Shown: positions 1-9,261, numbered from the stretch's first letter. The stretch: 64,000 nucleotides of DNA from Thermoleptolyngbya sichuanensis A183 (GCF_013177315.1 NZ_CP053661.1:3162001-3226000), one strand, 5' to 3'. A program made the numbers and translations. The notes: generated by a model not told the origin, from the letters alone.

Positions 1-73
1 TGGCTCCGTAGCCTGCAATAGTCCAGATCACGCCGCTGAGGGCTAGTCGGTTGAGAGAGGCAGAAGAGGCCAT
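1..73 (-). CDS. Wzx-like oligosaccharide flippase, N-terminal fragment
   Basis: Only the first 24 codons lie in the window; the gene runs off its left edge. The reverse-strand ATG at 71-73 opens a frame without stops, reading MASSASLNRLALSGVIWTIA then GYGA. A short polar start followed by a hydrophobic stretch with a Gly-x-Trp-Thr-x-x-Gly-Tyr-Gly pattern resembles the first membrane helix of polysaccharide flippases of the MATE/MOP type. It follows a glycosyltransferase on the same strand, which fits. This rests on 24 residues and context, so the family call is tentative. Confidence 0.5.
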   Translation of the reverse strand, partial: MASSASLNRLALSGVIWTIAGYGA

Positions 74-194
74 GCGAATTCCATGAGAAGGGGCAGAGAG
101 ACGTTTGGTCGCGTTCCAAGCAGGCTAGATGCTGTTGAGCGAAGGCAGCAGATGAGGTTGGGGCAGACAGCATAGGAGCAACCACAGGCAATGC

Positions 195-1460
195 CTAGCC
201 TTCGGGGATCGGTTGGGACAGGTCAGGTAGGGCGATCGCCTCAGACAATCGCGCTTCGGCTTCAATCTGCTGGAATAGGGCGGCCAGCTTACGAGCTTCG
301 GTGGCGGCGTTGTGCTGCTGAACCACGCGCGATCGCCCATGATGTCCCATCGCGCTGAGCGTCTTTGTGTCTGCTTGCAGCACCTCCCGTAGCGCCGCCG
401 TCAGGTCTTCTACCGCACCCGGCGGCACCAGCCAGCCCGATCGCCCCGGCTCCACCAGTTCGGGAATCCCCGCTACGTAGGTACTGACAACCGGACGCGC
501 CAGCGCCAGCGCCTCCATCAGCACGACGGGCAGCCCTTCTGCAAAGCTGGGCAGCACCAGCGCACGGGCAGTCTGAAGCTGCTGCCGCACCTCTGCGCTG
601 CTGGCCCAGCCCGTAATCTCGACGTAAGACTCCAGACCATACTGAGCAATGGCCGCCTCTACCTGGGGACGCAGTTCGCCATCGCCCACCAGCACGAGCT
701 TGAAGGGAATACCCTCGGCCGCCAGGGGGGCGATCGCCTCCAGCAACAGCAGGTGTCCCTTTTGCTCACTCAGTCGCCCCACGCAGACCAACCGCTGCGT
801 TTCGGGAACCGGGGTCGCCGCCTGAGTGAGAAATTCTTCATCTACGCCGCAGTGAACCACCTGAATCTTGCGCCAGTCGGCAGCCTCACACCAGCGCATG
901 AGCTGACTTTTGCCAAAGGCGCTGATCGCCACTACCGCTGCCGCCCGCCGGATCTTTTCGGGTAGCAGCAGCGCCTCTGGTCGGTCAAATTCTTCGGGGC
1001 CATGCACCGTAAAGCTATAGGTCGGCCCGCCCAGCGCGTGACACAACATGGCTACGGTTGTGGAGTTCGTACCAAAATGAGCATGGACATGCGTAATTCC
1101 CTGGATCTCAAACTCGCGTCGCAAAATGCAGGCTTCTGCTAGGTAAGCCAGATGATGAGCCAGCCCGCGCTGACCCCGACGACTAATCTTTAGCGTAAAG
1201 GCAAGTGCTTTTAGAAACTGTCCGGGGTGAGCCAACGCCGTTTGAATTAATCCGGTCAGCAAGCCAGAAACACCCCGCGACAAGATCACCTGAGTTTTGT
1301 GTAGCTCTGCCTGGTCACCAGGATCGACCAGTTCGCCGCTACAGGAGCGCACCGAAAAGCGAGCAACGGGCGTGCCAGCCGCCTCCAGCGCCAGGATCTC
1401 TCGCCGGATAAAGCTGTGGCTGACCTTGGGATATTGATTCACCAGATACGCAATCGTCAT
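195..1460 (-). CDS. GT4 family glycosyltransferase
   Basis: A 421-residue GT-B enzyme expected to transfer a sugar from a nucleotide-sugar donor to a growing lipid-linked oligosaccharide at the cytoplasmic face of the membrane. The N-terminal half starts MTIAYLVNQYPKVSHSFIRR, a form common in exopolysaccharide glycosyltransferases that keep the Ser/Thr-Phe-Ile-x-x-Glu motif. It also has the HVHAHFG motif near residue 125. The C-terminal donor domain has VCVGRLSEQKG (about residue 226) and the E-x7-E motif EGLPVVLME (about 308-316), typical of retaining GT4 enzymes. It lies about 120 bp upstream of the flippase start on the same strand, so the two may be cotranscribed. Donor and acceptor cannot be told from sequence. 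Confidence 0.88.
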   Translation of the reverse strand: MTIAYLVNQYPKVSHSFIRREILALEAAGTPVARFSVRSCSGELVDPGDQAELHKTQVILSRGVSGLLTGLIQTALAHPGQFLKALAFTLKISRRGQRGLAHHLAYLAEACILRREFEIQGITHVHAHFGTNSTTVAMLCHALGGPTYSFTVHGPEEFDRPEALLLPEKIRRAAAVVAISAFGKSQLMRWCEAADWRKIQVVHCGVDEEFLTQAATPVPETQRLVCVGRLSEQKGHLLLLEAIAPLAAEGIPFKLVLVGDGELRPQVEAAIAQYGLESYVEITGWASSAEVRQQLQTARALVLPSFAEGLPVVLMEALALARPVVSTYVAGIPELVEPGRSGWLVPPGAVEDLTAALREVLQADTKTLSAMGHHGRSRVVQQHNAATEARKLAALFQQIEAEARLSEAIALPDLSQPIPEG

Positions 1461-1892
1461 GGCTGCTTTTGCAGGGGTGATGTGCTAGGGGCGGGCTGAG
1501 GCTGCGCCCCAATCCAGTGTGCCCATCCGGGATGAGGTGGTAACATTTGCCACGCCAAGTATGCGTTGCAGAAACTTCCAACGGCTGGACTGAAACCGGA
1601 TTGAGGGGCAATATCGTCCCGGTTTTAAGCACGCCAAGATGCATCAAAGCCGAAGCAAATCCTGGCAATCTCCGCAATTTTGACTAGACTTGCGGGCGTT
1701 ACTGAGAGCCAGCAGTTGGGCATTCTAAAGCCAGAGTTTCTGAATCAACGCAGCGTGCGATCGCCCGCTCTGCCTTTACCAGAGTCGAATCCAGCACCGA
1801 ACAGCACCAAAATTGAAAACCCGCTCATTCACCTAAGCCCAATTCAAACTGCACCGATCGCAAAGATGCGTCTCACTTAAAAATCAGCGTCT
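1461..1892. other. Divergent intergenic region, 432 bp
   Basis: This spacer separates the reverse glycosyltransferase gene from the forward Wza-like gene, so it should hold promoters for both. A short open frame at 1680-1880 has no recognisable motif or ribosome binding site and is not called a gene. No RNA gene, repeat or clear hairpin was seen. Confidence 0.4.
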
Positions 1893-3230
1893 ATGACACC
1901 CCCAATCCAGACTGTTGCGACTCATCTTCCCGACGCTCTCTGCCCTCCTGTGCCGCAGCGTGTCCGTCCAATCGCCCACCGCAACAATATCCGTGTTAAT
2001 ACGGCATTAACAGTTTTCATTAGCACTATTGCCCTGTCCGTCATTAGCGCCACTGCCCTCCCTGTTGCCGCGCAAACGTCTTCGACAGGCACGTCTTCGA
2101 CAGGATGGACAGCAACCCCGACCTCTCCTGCTGCGCCGATGACAAACGCCCCAGCGCAGGGACAACCCTCGCCCCAACCGGGGTTGCAGCCCTTGATGCC
2201 GCTCCTGCCCGCCACACCCCAAACGGACTCGCCCTTCGCCCTCCAACAGCCCCTACCCGCCGCCCAAGGCCGCGATACCTACATCCTGGGCGCAGGCGAC
2301 GCGATTCGCATTGATATTTTCGACGTGCCAGAATTCAGCGGGCAGAATGGGCAGTACACCATTCTGTCGGATGGCTCTCTAAACCTGCCCTGGATTGGCA
2401 ATGTATCGGTGCAGAACATGACGCTGGAGCAGGCCGCCAACACCCTAGCTCAGCGCTACGCCCGCTATATCGACGATCCGCTGATTACCGTGACGCTGCT
2501 GGCTCCCCGGCCCATGCGGATTGGGATTATCGGTCAGGTGAATCGCCCTGGAATTTACACCGTCAACCCAGCAACGGGCGCAACCTCCCAAAAGCAAACC
2601 GTCAGCACCGCCATCCAGGCGGCAGGTGGCATCACCCAATTGGCCAACGTGCGGGCTATCGAGGTACGCCGCCCCACGCCCAGCGGAGAGCAGAGCATTA
2701 CGGTTGATCTGTGGCGATTCTTGCAGGCCGGCGACATTTCTCAAGATATTGCGCTGCAAGATGGTGATACGGTGGTCATTCCTCAGGCCGACACTATCGA
2801 CCCGGCAGAATCCGCCCAGATTGCCGCCGCCAGCTTTTCCCCCGCTACGATTAACGTCAACATCGTGGGCGAGGTGATGCGACCGGGCACTATTGCGCTG
2901 CCGCCGAATGTCTCGCTGAATCAGGCCATCATGGCGGCGGGCGGGTTCAATCGACAGCGGGCCCGCCAGAGCGAAGTCAGCCTGATCCGGCTAAATCCCG
3001 ACGGAACCGTGACGAAGCGCGATGTAGAGATTGATTTTGCGGCCAGCCTGAACGATGCCACCAATCCGCCGCTTCGCAGTAACGACATTATCGTAGTCGG
3101 GCGATCGTCCCTCGCATCTACCTCTGATTTTCTAAATACGCTGCTCAGCCCGCTCAACGGCGTGTTTTCCATTTTTCGCGTGTTTGATGGGCTGGGCAAT
3201 CTCCTGGCCCCGTCTCCTCGGAACCCCTAG
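1893..3230 (+). CDS. Wza-like polysaccharide export protein (PES and SLBB domains)
   Basis: A 445-residue exported protein of the outer-membrane polysaccharide export family, which forms or gates the channel for exopolysaccharide in partnership with a Wzc-type protein. A hydrophobic signal segment covers about residues 36-60 and ends in a possible Ala-x-Ala cleavage site (PVAAQ). A Pro/Thr/Gln-rich linker follows to about 125. The export domain begins at YILGAGDAIRIDIFDVPEF (about 129). Two SLBB-type beta-grasp domains follow, each opening with a G-x-V-x-RPG core (GQVNRPGIYTV and GEVMRPGTIALP). The C-terminal helix of E. coli Wza is not evident, as is usual in cyanobacterial members. The Wzc-like gene follows on the same strand after 274 bp. 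Confidence 0.9.
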   Translation: MTPPIQTVATHLPDALCPPVPQRVRPIAHRNNIRVNTALTVFISTIALSVISATALPVAAQTSSTGTSSTGWTATPTSPAAPMTNAPAQGQPSPQPGLQPLMPLLPATPQTDSPFALQQPLPAAQGRDTYILGAGDAIRIDIFDVPEFSGQNGQYTILSDGSLNLPWIGNVSVQNMTLEQAANTLAQRYARYIDDPLITVTLLAPRPMRIGIIGQVNRPGIYTVNPATGATSQKQTVSTAIQAAGGITQLANVRAIEVRRPTPSGEQSITVDLWRFLQAGDISQDIALQDGDTVVIPQADTIDPAESAQIAAASFSPATINVNIVGEVMRPGTIALPPNVSLNQAIMAAGGFNRQRARQSEVSLIRLNPDGTVTKRDVEIDFAASLNDATNPPLRSNDIIVVGRSSLASTSDFLNTLLSPLNGVFSIFRVFDGLGNLLAPSPRNP

Positions 3231-3504
3231 AGCAGAGGGGAGCTACCCAAATGGCTCAGGGTTTGGGCAATTTCTGGCGAAGACGCATGGCTGGTTCGGT
3301 TGGGGGTGCATTCTAGAGCCGCTTTTCAAAAAACGCCTTTCAAAAAACGCCTTTCAGAGTGGGGCGTTCAACCTGAAATTTAAGCGCGGATTCTCAAGGT
3401 TCTAAGCAAAAAATTCAGGGGTTCCTATCAGCCTTTAAGCCCTAGCGGTTTCCATAGGCAAATGGATGACCCCGCATTGCGAGAGACATCACAGCGAGAA
3501 AACT
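3231..3504. other. Spacer between wza-like and wzc-like genes with a 14-bp tandem duplication
   Basis: No gene is visible. The unit TTTCAAAAAACGCC occurs twice head to tail at 3324-3337 and 3338-3351 and a third copy starts (TTTCAGAG). No terminator-like hairpin was recognised, so read-through from the export gene to the kinase gene is possible. Confidence 0.5.
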
Positions 3505-5895
3505 ATGGATCAGGATTTGGATATGCAAGCCCTCGATGAGCCTGGAGAAGCCAGCGCTCCGAAAAAGGGCGGACTGCCAATCGGCGGACTGATCCGCATG
3601 GTGAAGCGGAAGATCTTGATCATTGGAGGAATGACGGGGGCATTGTCAATCGCCGCCTGGTTATCCACTGCCTCTGATCTGCCCACCTATCGCGGCAACT
3701 TTCAACTGCTGGTGGAGCCTGTGACCTCGGAGGCGCGGATTGCCGAGCCAACGGCGTTGACCCGTTCTGCGGGCGGTGTGCCCAGTCGGGACATTTTCAG
3801 CCTGGACTATCCGACGCAACTGCAAATTTTGCGGAGTCCCAAGGTGCTGGAAGAGGTGTATGAAAAGGTTCAGGCGAAGTACCCAGCGTTTACTTACTCT
3901 CAGCTCATCCAGGGGTTGGAGCTGGGGCGAATTGGCAATACTCGCACAACGGAAACGAAGATTTTGCAGGTGGGCTACTCTGGCTCTGATGCGGAACTGG
4001 TGCAGATGGTGCTGAATGAGCTGGCGAGTAAGTATCTGCGCTATAGCCTGGAGGATCGCAAGTCTCGCATTAGTGAGGGGGTGAAGTTCATCGAAGATCA
4101 GCTTCCTAGCCTGCAACGGCGGGTGGCTGAGCTAGAAAAACAACTCCAGGAATTGCAGCAATCCTACGAACTCATCGATCCATCTTCGCAGGGGGGGCAA
4201 ATCTTTTCGCAACTCCAGACGGTGACGGAGCAGCAAGTCGCAACCCAGCAGCAGATTCAAGAACAGCGCGTGCTTTATAACACGCTGCAACGGCAGTTGG
4301 GTCTGTCGCCCAATGAGGCGATCGCCGCTTCGGCCCTCAGCCAGGATCCGCGCTATCAGCAGTTGCTCAGCAGCATCAATGAAATCGACAGCCAGATTGC
4401 GCTGGAGTCGAGTCGCTTTACCGACGAAAGCCCGATTATTCAGCGATTGCGACAGCGGCAGGCCAATTTGACGACCGTGCTGGGGCAGCAGGCCAATCGC
4501 ATTTTGGGACCACAGCTTGCCCGCAAGGCGGATTCGCTGACCTATCAAGACTCGCTGCGGCTGGGGCTGATTCAACAACTGATCACGACGGCGAACGAGA
4601 TGCAGGTGTTGCAGATGCGGGATCAGTTTTTGGCGCGGCGACAGGCAGAGGTTTCGCGCCAGGTGCAGCAGTTTCCGGCGATCGCCCGTCGGTATGCCGA
4701 GATTCAGCGCGAGCTGGGCGTGGCCACCCGCACGCTGGATCAACTGCTGGGGCAGCGCGAGACGCTGCGAGTAGAAGCCGCCCAGACGCAAGTGCCGTGG
4801 GAACTAATCTCAGAACCCATGCTGCCTCGTGATCCTAGCGGCGCTGCCATTCCCGATCCGAATAGCTCTCGCAAGAAGCTGATGATGGGCATGGTGGCTG
4901 GGCTGGCATTGGGACTGGGAACGGCAGTGCTGATTGAAAAGCGGCAAAACATCTTTTTCGGCGCAGAAGATGTGAAAGATGCCGTGCCCGTGCCTCTGCT
5001 GGGGGTGCTGCCGGCCTGCGCCACGGCCGACCCCTGCGGCAGCCTGCTTAGCATTGCGCCCAGCAGTGGGGAACTGAGCGAGGATGCCTTCCCGTTTCTG
5101 GACGCGGTGAACAATTTCTACGCCAGCCTGCGGTTCCTGAACCCCAACAACCTGGTGCGATCGCTCGTCGTTTGCTCTCCTGCAGCGGGCGACGGCAAGA
5201 CCACCACTGCCCTCCACCTGGCGCAGACGGCGGCGGCGGCGGGGCAGCGCGTGCTGCTGGTGGATGCTAACCTGCGATCGCCCAAGCTGCACAGCATTCT
5301 GAACTTGCCGAATGAATGCGGGCTGAGTGAACTGCTGGCGCAAAAAGTCTATCCCGAAGATGCCATCCAAGAGTGCCCCAGCCTGGAGCATCTGTGCATC
5401 CTCACCGCAGGGCAAACGCCCCCCGGCACGACCAAAATGCTGGCCTCGCCCCAGATGAAAGACCTGATGGCGGCGTTTGATGCCCAGTTTGACCTGATCC
5501 TGTACGACACGCCCAACCTGGGCAGCACGGTGGATGCCAACTTCTTGGCGGCCCAGGCAGACGGCATCTTGCTGGTGCTGGCAGTGCGCCAGACGGCCTA
5601 TTCCAAGACCAAAGAGGTGCTGAAAAAGCTGGAGGAATTTCACCTGCCCATTATCGGCACGGTGGCCAACCGGGCGATCGCCCCTGCCGCAGTATCTGAA
5701 GAGGATGATGAATACGACGAGTACGATGAAGATTCCGAAGGAATTTGGGCAGCGGCGGCAGCCGAGTTGGAACCCGACTACAATCCCGCCTACAATGTCG
5801 ATGTCGATGATTTTGAGGACGTTGAGGACGACGACGCGGACGAAGCCCCCCAGCCCGTTCTAGACCCCCTATTTGTGGATGACATCGCATCATGA
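3505..5895 (+). CDS. Wzc-like polysaccharide co-polymerase / tyrosine autokinase
   Basis: A 796-residue inner-membrane protein with the Wzz-Wzc layout. There is a first membrane helix at about residues 34-55, a long periplasmic part with coiled coils, a second helix at about 455-475, and a cytoplasmic P-loop ATPase. Members set chain length and, by tyrosine autophosphorylation, control polysaccharide export. The P loop is PAAGDGKTTT (about 557-566) and the Walker B region is LILYDTP (about 663). Walker A' reads VDANLRSP, with Asn where DxDxR is usual. A strongly acidic tail starts near residue 731; it contains DEYDEYDED and further tyrosines that could be phosphorylation sites. The ATG at 3505 is chosen because the upstream codons are not conserved in character. 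The stop overlaps the glucokinase start by 4 bp. Confidence 0.88.
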   Translation: MDQDLDMQALDEPGEASAPKKGGLPIGGLIRMVKRKILIIGGMTGALSIAAWLSTASDLPTYRGNFQLLVEPVTSEARIAEPTALTRSAGGVPSRDIFSLDYPTQLQILRSPKVLEEVYEKVQAKYPAFTYSQLIQGLELGRIGNTRTTETKILQVGYSGSDAELVQMVLNELASKYLRYSLEDRKSRISEGVKFIEDQLPSLQRRVAELEKQLQELQQSYELIDPSSQGGQIFSQLQTVTEQQVATQQQIQEQRVLYNTLQRQLGLSPNEAIAASALSQDPRYQQLLSSINEIDSQIALESSRFTDESPIIQRLRQRQANLTTVLGQQANRILGPQLARKADSLTYQDSLRLGLIQQLITTANEMQVLQMRDQFLARRQAEVSRQVQQFPAIARRYAEIQRELGVATRTLDQLLGQRETLRVEAAQTQVPWELISEPMLPRDPSGAAIPDPNSSRKKLMMGMVAGLALGLGTAVLIEKRQNIFFGAEDVKDAVPVPLLGVLPACATADPCGSLLSIAPSSGELSEDAFPFLDAVNNFYASLRFLNPNNLVRSLVVCSPAAGDGKTTTALHLAQTAAAAGQRVLLVDANLRSPKLHSILNLPNECGLSELLAQKVYPEDAIQECPSLEHLCILTAGQTPPGTTKMLASPQMKDLMAAFDAQFDLILYDTPNLGSTVDANFLAAQADGILLVLAVRQTAYSKTKEVLKKLEEFHLPIIGTVANRAIAPAAVSEEDDEYDEYDEDSEGIWAAAAAELEPDYNPAYNVDVDDFEDVEDDDADEAPQPVLDPLFVDDIAS

Positions 5896-6938
5896 CTCGA
5901 CTTTTGGCAGGCGACATCGGCGGCACCAAGACCATTCTGCGGCTGGCAGAAGTCCACAGCGACGACGGCCCGATTAAGCTGCAAACGCTCCATGAGATGC
6001 GCTATGTCAGTGCGGAATATCTCGACCTGGTGCCGATGGTGCGGGCGTTTCTGGCAGATGCAGAAAGCTGCATGGGCTGCGCTCCTGGAATCGAGAAAGC
6101 CTGCTTTGCGATCGCCGGCCCCGTGGTCAACAATACCTCCGTGCTGACCAATCTCTCCTGGACCCTGGAGGGCGATCGCCTCAGCCGCGAACTCAACATT
6201 CCCAATATCAGCCTGATCAACGATTTTGAAGCCGTCGGCTACGGCATTTTAGGCCTGGGTGAAGACGACTATTACACGCTCCAGGTCGGCAAGCCCCAGC
6301 CCAATGCCCCCATCGCCGTCATTGGCGCAGGCACAGGGCTAGGTCAGGGCTTCTTGATTCCTCAAGGGGGCGTGTATTACGTCTACCCGTCGGAGGGGGG
6401 ACACGCTGATTTTGCGCCCCGTTCAGAACTGGAATTTCAACTGCTGAAATATTTGCTAGACAAGCTCAGCATCAATCGCCTCTCGGCCGAGCGCATTGTG
6501 TCGGGGCAGGGGATTGTGTCAATTTATCAGTTTTTGCGCGATCGCCAGCTTGCCGAAGAGTCACCCGACATCGGCGCAAAAATCCTCACCTGGGAGCGCG
6601 AGGCGGGCAAGGCAGAAAAATCCGTCGATCCGGGCGCGGTGATTTCCCTGGGCGCTCATGCGGGCGATCGCCTCTGCCAGCAGACCATGACCCTCTTTGC
6701 CTCGTCCTATGGAGCCGAAGCAGGCAACCTAGCGCTGAAGCTACTGCCCTTTGGCGGCCTCTACATCGCAGGCGGCATCGCGGCCAAAAACCTGGACGTG
6801 CTAAAGGCGGGCGGCTTTATGGAGGCGTTTCTTGACAAGGGGCGCATGAGTCCCCTGCTGGAGCAAGTCCCGGTGCATGTAGTGCTGAATCCTCAGGTCG
6901 GGCTGATCGGGGCCGCCGTAAGAGCCGCCCGACTGTAG
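5892..6938 (+). CDS. glk: Glucokinase
   Basis: A 348-residue ROK/GlcK-type enzyme that phosphorylates glucose with ATP to glucose-6-phosphate in the cytoplasm. The N-terminal phosphate motif is LAGDIGGTKT (residues 4-13). The sugar-binding and catalytic segment is SLINDFEAVGYG, with the catalytic Asp in NDF. A second phosphate motif is IGAGTGLGQG, followed by SEGGHADFAP with the substrate-binding Glu and His. A C-terminal GGLYIAGGIAAKN adenosine motif completes the fold. Its ATG overlaps the stop of the Wzc-like gene (ATGA), which suggests translational coupling. The product can feed nucleotide-sugar synthesis for exopolysaccharide, though a general metabolic role is equally possible. Confidence 0.95.
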   Translation: MTRLLAGDIGGTKTILRLAEVHSDDGPIKLQTLHEMRYVSAEYLDLVPMVRAFLADAESCMGCAPGIEKACFAIAGPVVNNTSVLTNLSWTLEGDRLSRELNIPNISLINDFEAVGYGILGLGEDDYYTLQVGKPQPNAPIAVIGAGTGLGQGFLIPQGGVYYVYPSEGGHADFAPRSELEFQLLKYLLDKLSINRLSAERIVSGQGIVSIYQFLRDRQLAEESPDIGAKILTWEREAGKAEKSVDPGAVISLGAHAGDRLCQQTMTLFASSYGAEAGNLALKLLPFGGLYIAGGIAAKNLDVLKAGGFMEAFLDKGRMSPLLEQVPVHVVLNPQVGLIGAAVRAARL

Positions 6939-6954
6939 CGAAGTTGATTTATCT

Positions 6955-7044
6955 AGGACTTACGCGGTTGGACAATTTCTCGCGGGCGCAGCCCGCGAGA
7001 AATTGTCCAAAACCCAAGGAGCTTATCGCAAGTGCGTAAGTCCT
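6955..7044. repeat. 90-bp palindromic MITE-like element, copy 1
   Basis: The element begins AGGACTTACGC and ends GCGTAAGTCCT, an exact 11-bp terminal inverted repeat. Inside is an 18-bp perfect inverted repeat (GGACAATTTCTCGCGGGC at 6970-6987 and its complement at 6991-7008) with a 3-base loop. A second copy of the same length lies at 13761-13850 and a degraded right end at 20643-20681. Terminal repeats without coding capacity suggest a MITE. It may also act as a strong RNA hairpin at the 3' end of glk. Confidence 0.75.
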
Positions 7045-7214
7045 GTTATCATCTGGCTCCATCATCTGAAATGATAGTCCCTGTAAGCGTAATATCTGCG
7101 ATGCGGCAGGCTACGTCTGAAAGGACTTGCTTCTAAAACTTGCGTCTGAAAGGACTTGCGTCTCCTGAACGGGGATGACCATCTGCTTGCATCGCTCAGC
7201 AGGGAGGAGGAACG

Positions 7215-8231
7215 ATGAGGCGAAGACGGATAGCGCTATTCATGGCGAACTTTTGGGAGACGGTGAAAACGCTCCAGCGGGGGCGGATCAACCTCTCGGA
7301 ACTGGAGCGCCTGCACAGCGACATGCTGAGCGAGTCCGTTGCGGATACGCCCTACTTGGTGCTGGTCGTCACATCCTGCGCGATCGCCACCTTTGGGCTG
7401 CTGTCCAACAGCGCGGCTGTGATCATCGGCGCAATGATTATCGCTCCCCTGATGTCACCAATTCGGGCGCTGGCCTTTGGGGCGCTGGAGGGGAACATTC
7501 TGCTGGTGCGGCGAGCGGCTGCGTCGGTTTTGCTGGGAACGCTGCTGGCCATGGCGATCGCCTGGCTATTGGGGCGCGTTGTGGGCATTGCCAGCTTTGG
7601 CAGCGAGGTGCTGGCCCGCTCCAGCCCCAACCTGCTGGATCTGGGGGTGGCCGTGGCGGCTGGCGGGGTGAGCGGCTACGCCAAGATCAATCCCAAAGTG
7701 TCGGCCTCGCTGCCCGGAACGGCGATCGCCGTCGCACTCATGCCGCCCGTTTGCGTGATTGGGCTAGGCCTCTCCCAGGGCGACTGGCATCTCAGCCTGG
7801 GGGCGACGCTGCTCTATCTCACCAACCTGTTGGGGATTACGCTGTCCTGCATGTTGACCTTTTTGCTAGCGGGCTATACGCCTATCGAACAGGCGCAAAG
7901 AGCTTTGCTGTGGGCCTTCACCTTTACCGGGCTGTTGCTGATTCCGCTGGGGGTCAGCTTTGTGCAAATGGTGCAGCAAAACCAGCTTGAGACCGCCCTA
8001 AAACGGGCGCTGCTGACGCGCACAGAAACCTTTCAGCGCGTGCAATTGGTCGATAGCGACATCAACTGGTATACTCAGCCGCCAGAGGTACGGCTGACGG
8101 TGAGGAGCCGAGAACCTGTCACCCCGCGCCAGGTGGAACTGCTGGAAGAATTTGTGAGCCGAGAGTTGGGACGACCCATGACGCTGATTCTGTCCGTCAG
8201 CCAAGTCGAAGAAGTGCGGCGCGAACCCTAG
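7215..8231 (+). CDS. DUF389 (TIGR00341-like) membrane protein
   Basis: A 338-residue integral membrane protein of the DUF389 family, whose function is not established. The ATG at 7215 follows a strong Shine-Dalgarno sequence (GGAGGAGGAA at 7203-7212). The N-terminal part contains ERLHSDMLSESVADTPYLVL, the characteristic entry to the first helix. Then come ATFGLLSNSAAVIIGAMIIA and PLMSPI, the family core. Five or six further hydrophobic segments run to about residue 260. A soluble C-terminal domain of about 70 residues ends the protein. It stands alone, convergent with the DUF456 gene, so the neighbours give no hint of function. Confidence 0.88.
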   Translation: MRRRRIALFMANFWETVKTLQRGRINLSELERLHSDMLSESVADTPYLVLVVTSCAIATFGLLSNSAAVIIGAMIIAPLMSPIRALAFGALEGNILLVRRAAASVLLGTLLAMAIAWLLGRVVGIASFGSEVLARSSPNLLDLGVAVAAGGVSGYAKINPKVSASLPGTAIAVALMPPVCVIGLGLSQGDWHLSLGATLLYLTNLLGITLSCMLTFLLAGYTPIEQAQRALLWAFTFTGLLLIPLGVSFVQMVQQNQLETALKRALLTRTETFQRVQLVDSDINWYTQPPEVRLTVRSREPVTPRQVELLEEFVSRELGRPMTLILSVSQVEEVRREP

Positions 8232-8291
8232 AGGCACACGCTGTATTTCTTCCAACCAATATCAGGACTCTCTTCTAACCAATAGCCAAGA

Positions 8292-8819
8292 TCAGGCAGC
8301 GCCCGGAACTGCTGTCACAGTGGGCAGCGTCGTCCACAGGAAAACCGCAAAGGTGGCGATCGCCAGAATGAACTGCATCAGCCGCCCAATCAGCGACCCC
8401 ACCACAATCCCCAAACCGGCCTTAATCGCCAGCCTCAGGTTTCTGCGAAACAGAAGCTCACCCAAAATTGCGCCCACAATCGGCCCGATAATCAGCCCCA
8501 AAAACGGGCCACCAAAGGGGAGCGCAGGCAGCAGCCCAAACAAGCCCAGCAGCAGCCCCACCACTGCACCAATTTGCCCCCACTTGCTAGCGCCAGCTTT
8601 TTTCGCGCCCAAGTAGGTGGCCAGAAAATCGACCCCCGTGCCCACCAGTAGGCACACCACTGCCACCGTCAGGGGAATGCCCAGGCCGGTAAATCCATTG
8701 ACAAGTCCCCAAACGGCGATCGCCAGCGCAATCAGCCCAATTCCCGGAATCGCAGGCGCAATGGAACCGATCACGCCCACCAGCATCACCGCAACAAGAA
8801 TCCAGTAGAGGTAGACCAT
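8292..8819 (-). CDS. DUF456 family membrane protein
   Basis: A 175-residue hydrophobic protein with four or five predicted membrane helices. The sequence SIAPAIPGIGLIALAIAVWG near the N-terminus and the glycine-rich FGGPFLGLIIGPIVGAILGE segment near residue 110 are typical of DUF456, small membrane proteins of unknown function. A Lys-rich loop (LGAKKAGASKWGQ) separates the two halves. The next gene upstream on the same strand, another small membrane protein, ends 66 bp away and could be cotranscribed. Confidence 0.85.
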   Translation of the reverse strand: MVYLYWILVAVMLVGVIGSIAPAIPGIGLIALAIAVWGLVNGFTGLGIPLTVAVVCLLVGTGVDFLATYLGAKKAGASKWGQIGAVVGLLLGLFGLLPALPFGGPFLGLIIGPIVGAILGELLFRRNLRLAIKAGLGIVVGSLIGRLMQFILAIATFAVFLWTTLPTVTAVPGAA

Positions 8820-8886
8820 GTTTAGGGGTTAAGGAATAGAGGTTTGGCGTAGAGGTCGAGATACGATCTTTAGCCACTCCTTCACT

Positions 8887-9261
8887 TTAGCCAAAAGAGT
8901 CCAGATCGAGCGCCTTAGAGCCGCCACGCTCCAGTTGCTCCAGCAGTCGTGCCAGTTGAGTCCACACCAGCAGTCCAGTCAGAACCGTCAGCGGAATGGC
9001 AACCGCGTAGGCCAACTTGGTGGGAAACCCAAAAATTTCCAGCCCCGCCGCCAGAAAGAAGCACACGCCGCCGGAAATTCCTAAAAACGGCACCAAAAGC
9101 TGCGGCCCCTGCATATTTGCCAGCGTGCGGGTCGAGCGGTTTTTGTCCCATTCGTTGACTTGCTGCTTGAGGGTTGCCGAAAAGGCCGCACCCGATGCCA
9201 GCCCCGCCAACAGCCCCGCCACAAACAAAAAATACGGAGCGCTTGAGTAGTAGTACGGCAC
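8887..9261 (-). CDS. Conserved-type small membrane protein, function unknown
   Basis: A 124-residue protein with three hydrophobic stretches: about residues 8-30 (YFLFVAGLLAGLASGAAFSA), 54-76 and 82-102. A polar loop between the first two contains KQQVNEWDKNRSTRTLANMQ. The frame is well formed on the same strand as the DUF456 gene. I do not recognise a named family. The topology suggests an inner- or thylakoid-membrane protein. Confidence 0.7.
   Translation of the reverse strand: MPYYYSSAPYFLFVAGLLAGLASGAAFSATLKQQVNEWDKNRSTRTLANMQGPQLLVPFLGISGGVCFFLAAGLEIFGFPTKLAYAVAIPLTVLTGLLVWTQLARLLEQLERGGSKALDLDSFG

Noticed and set aside
1680-1880. 66-codon forward open frame
   Set aside because: No ribosome binding site, no motif and no hydrophobic or domain pattern; it is most likely spacer.
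7175-7990. 271-codon forward frame overlapping the DUF389 gene
   Set aside because: It is an alternative frame of the DUF389 gene, which has the Shine-Dalgarno sequence and membrane protein pattern.
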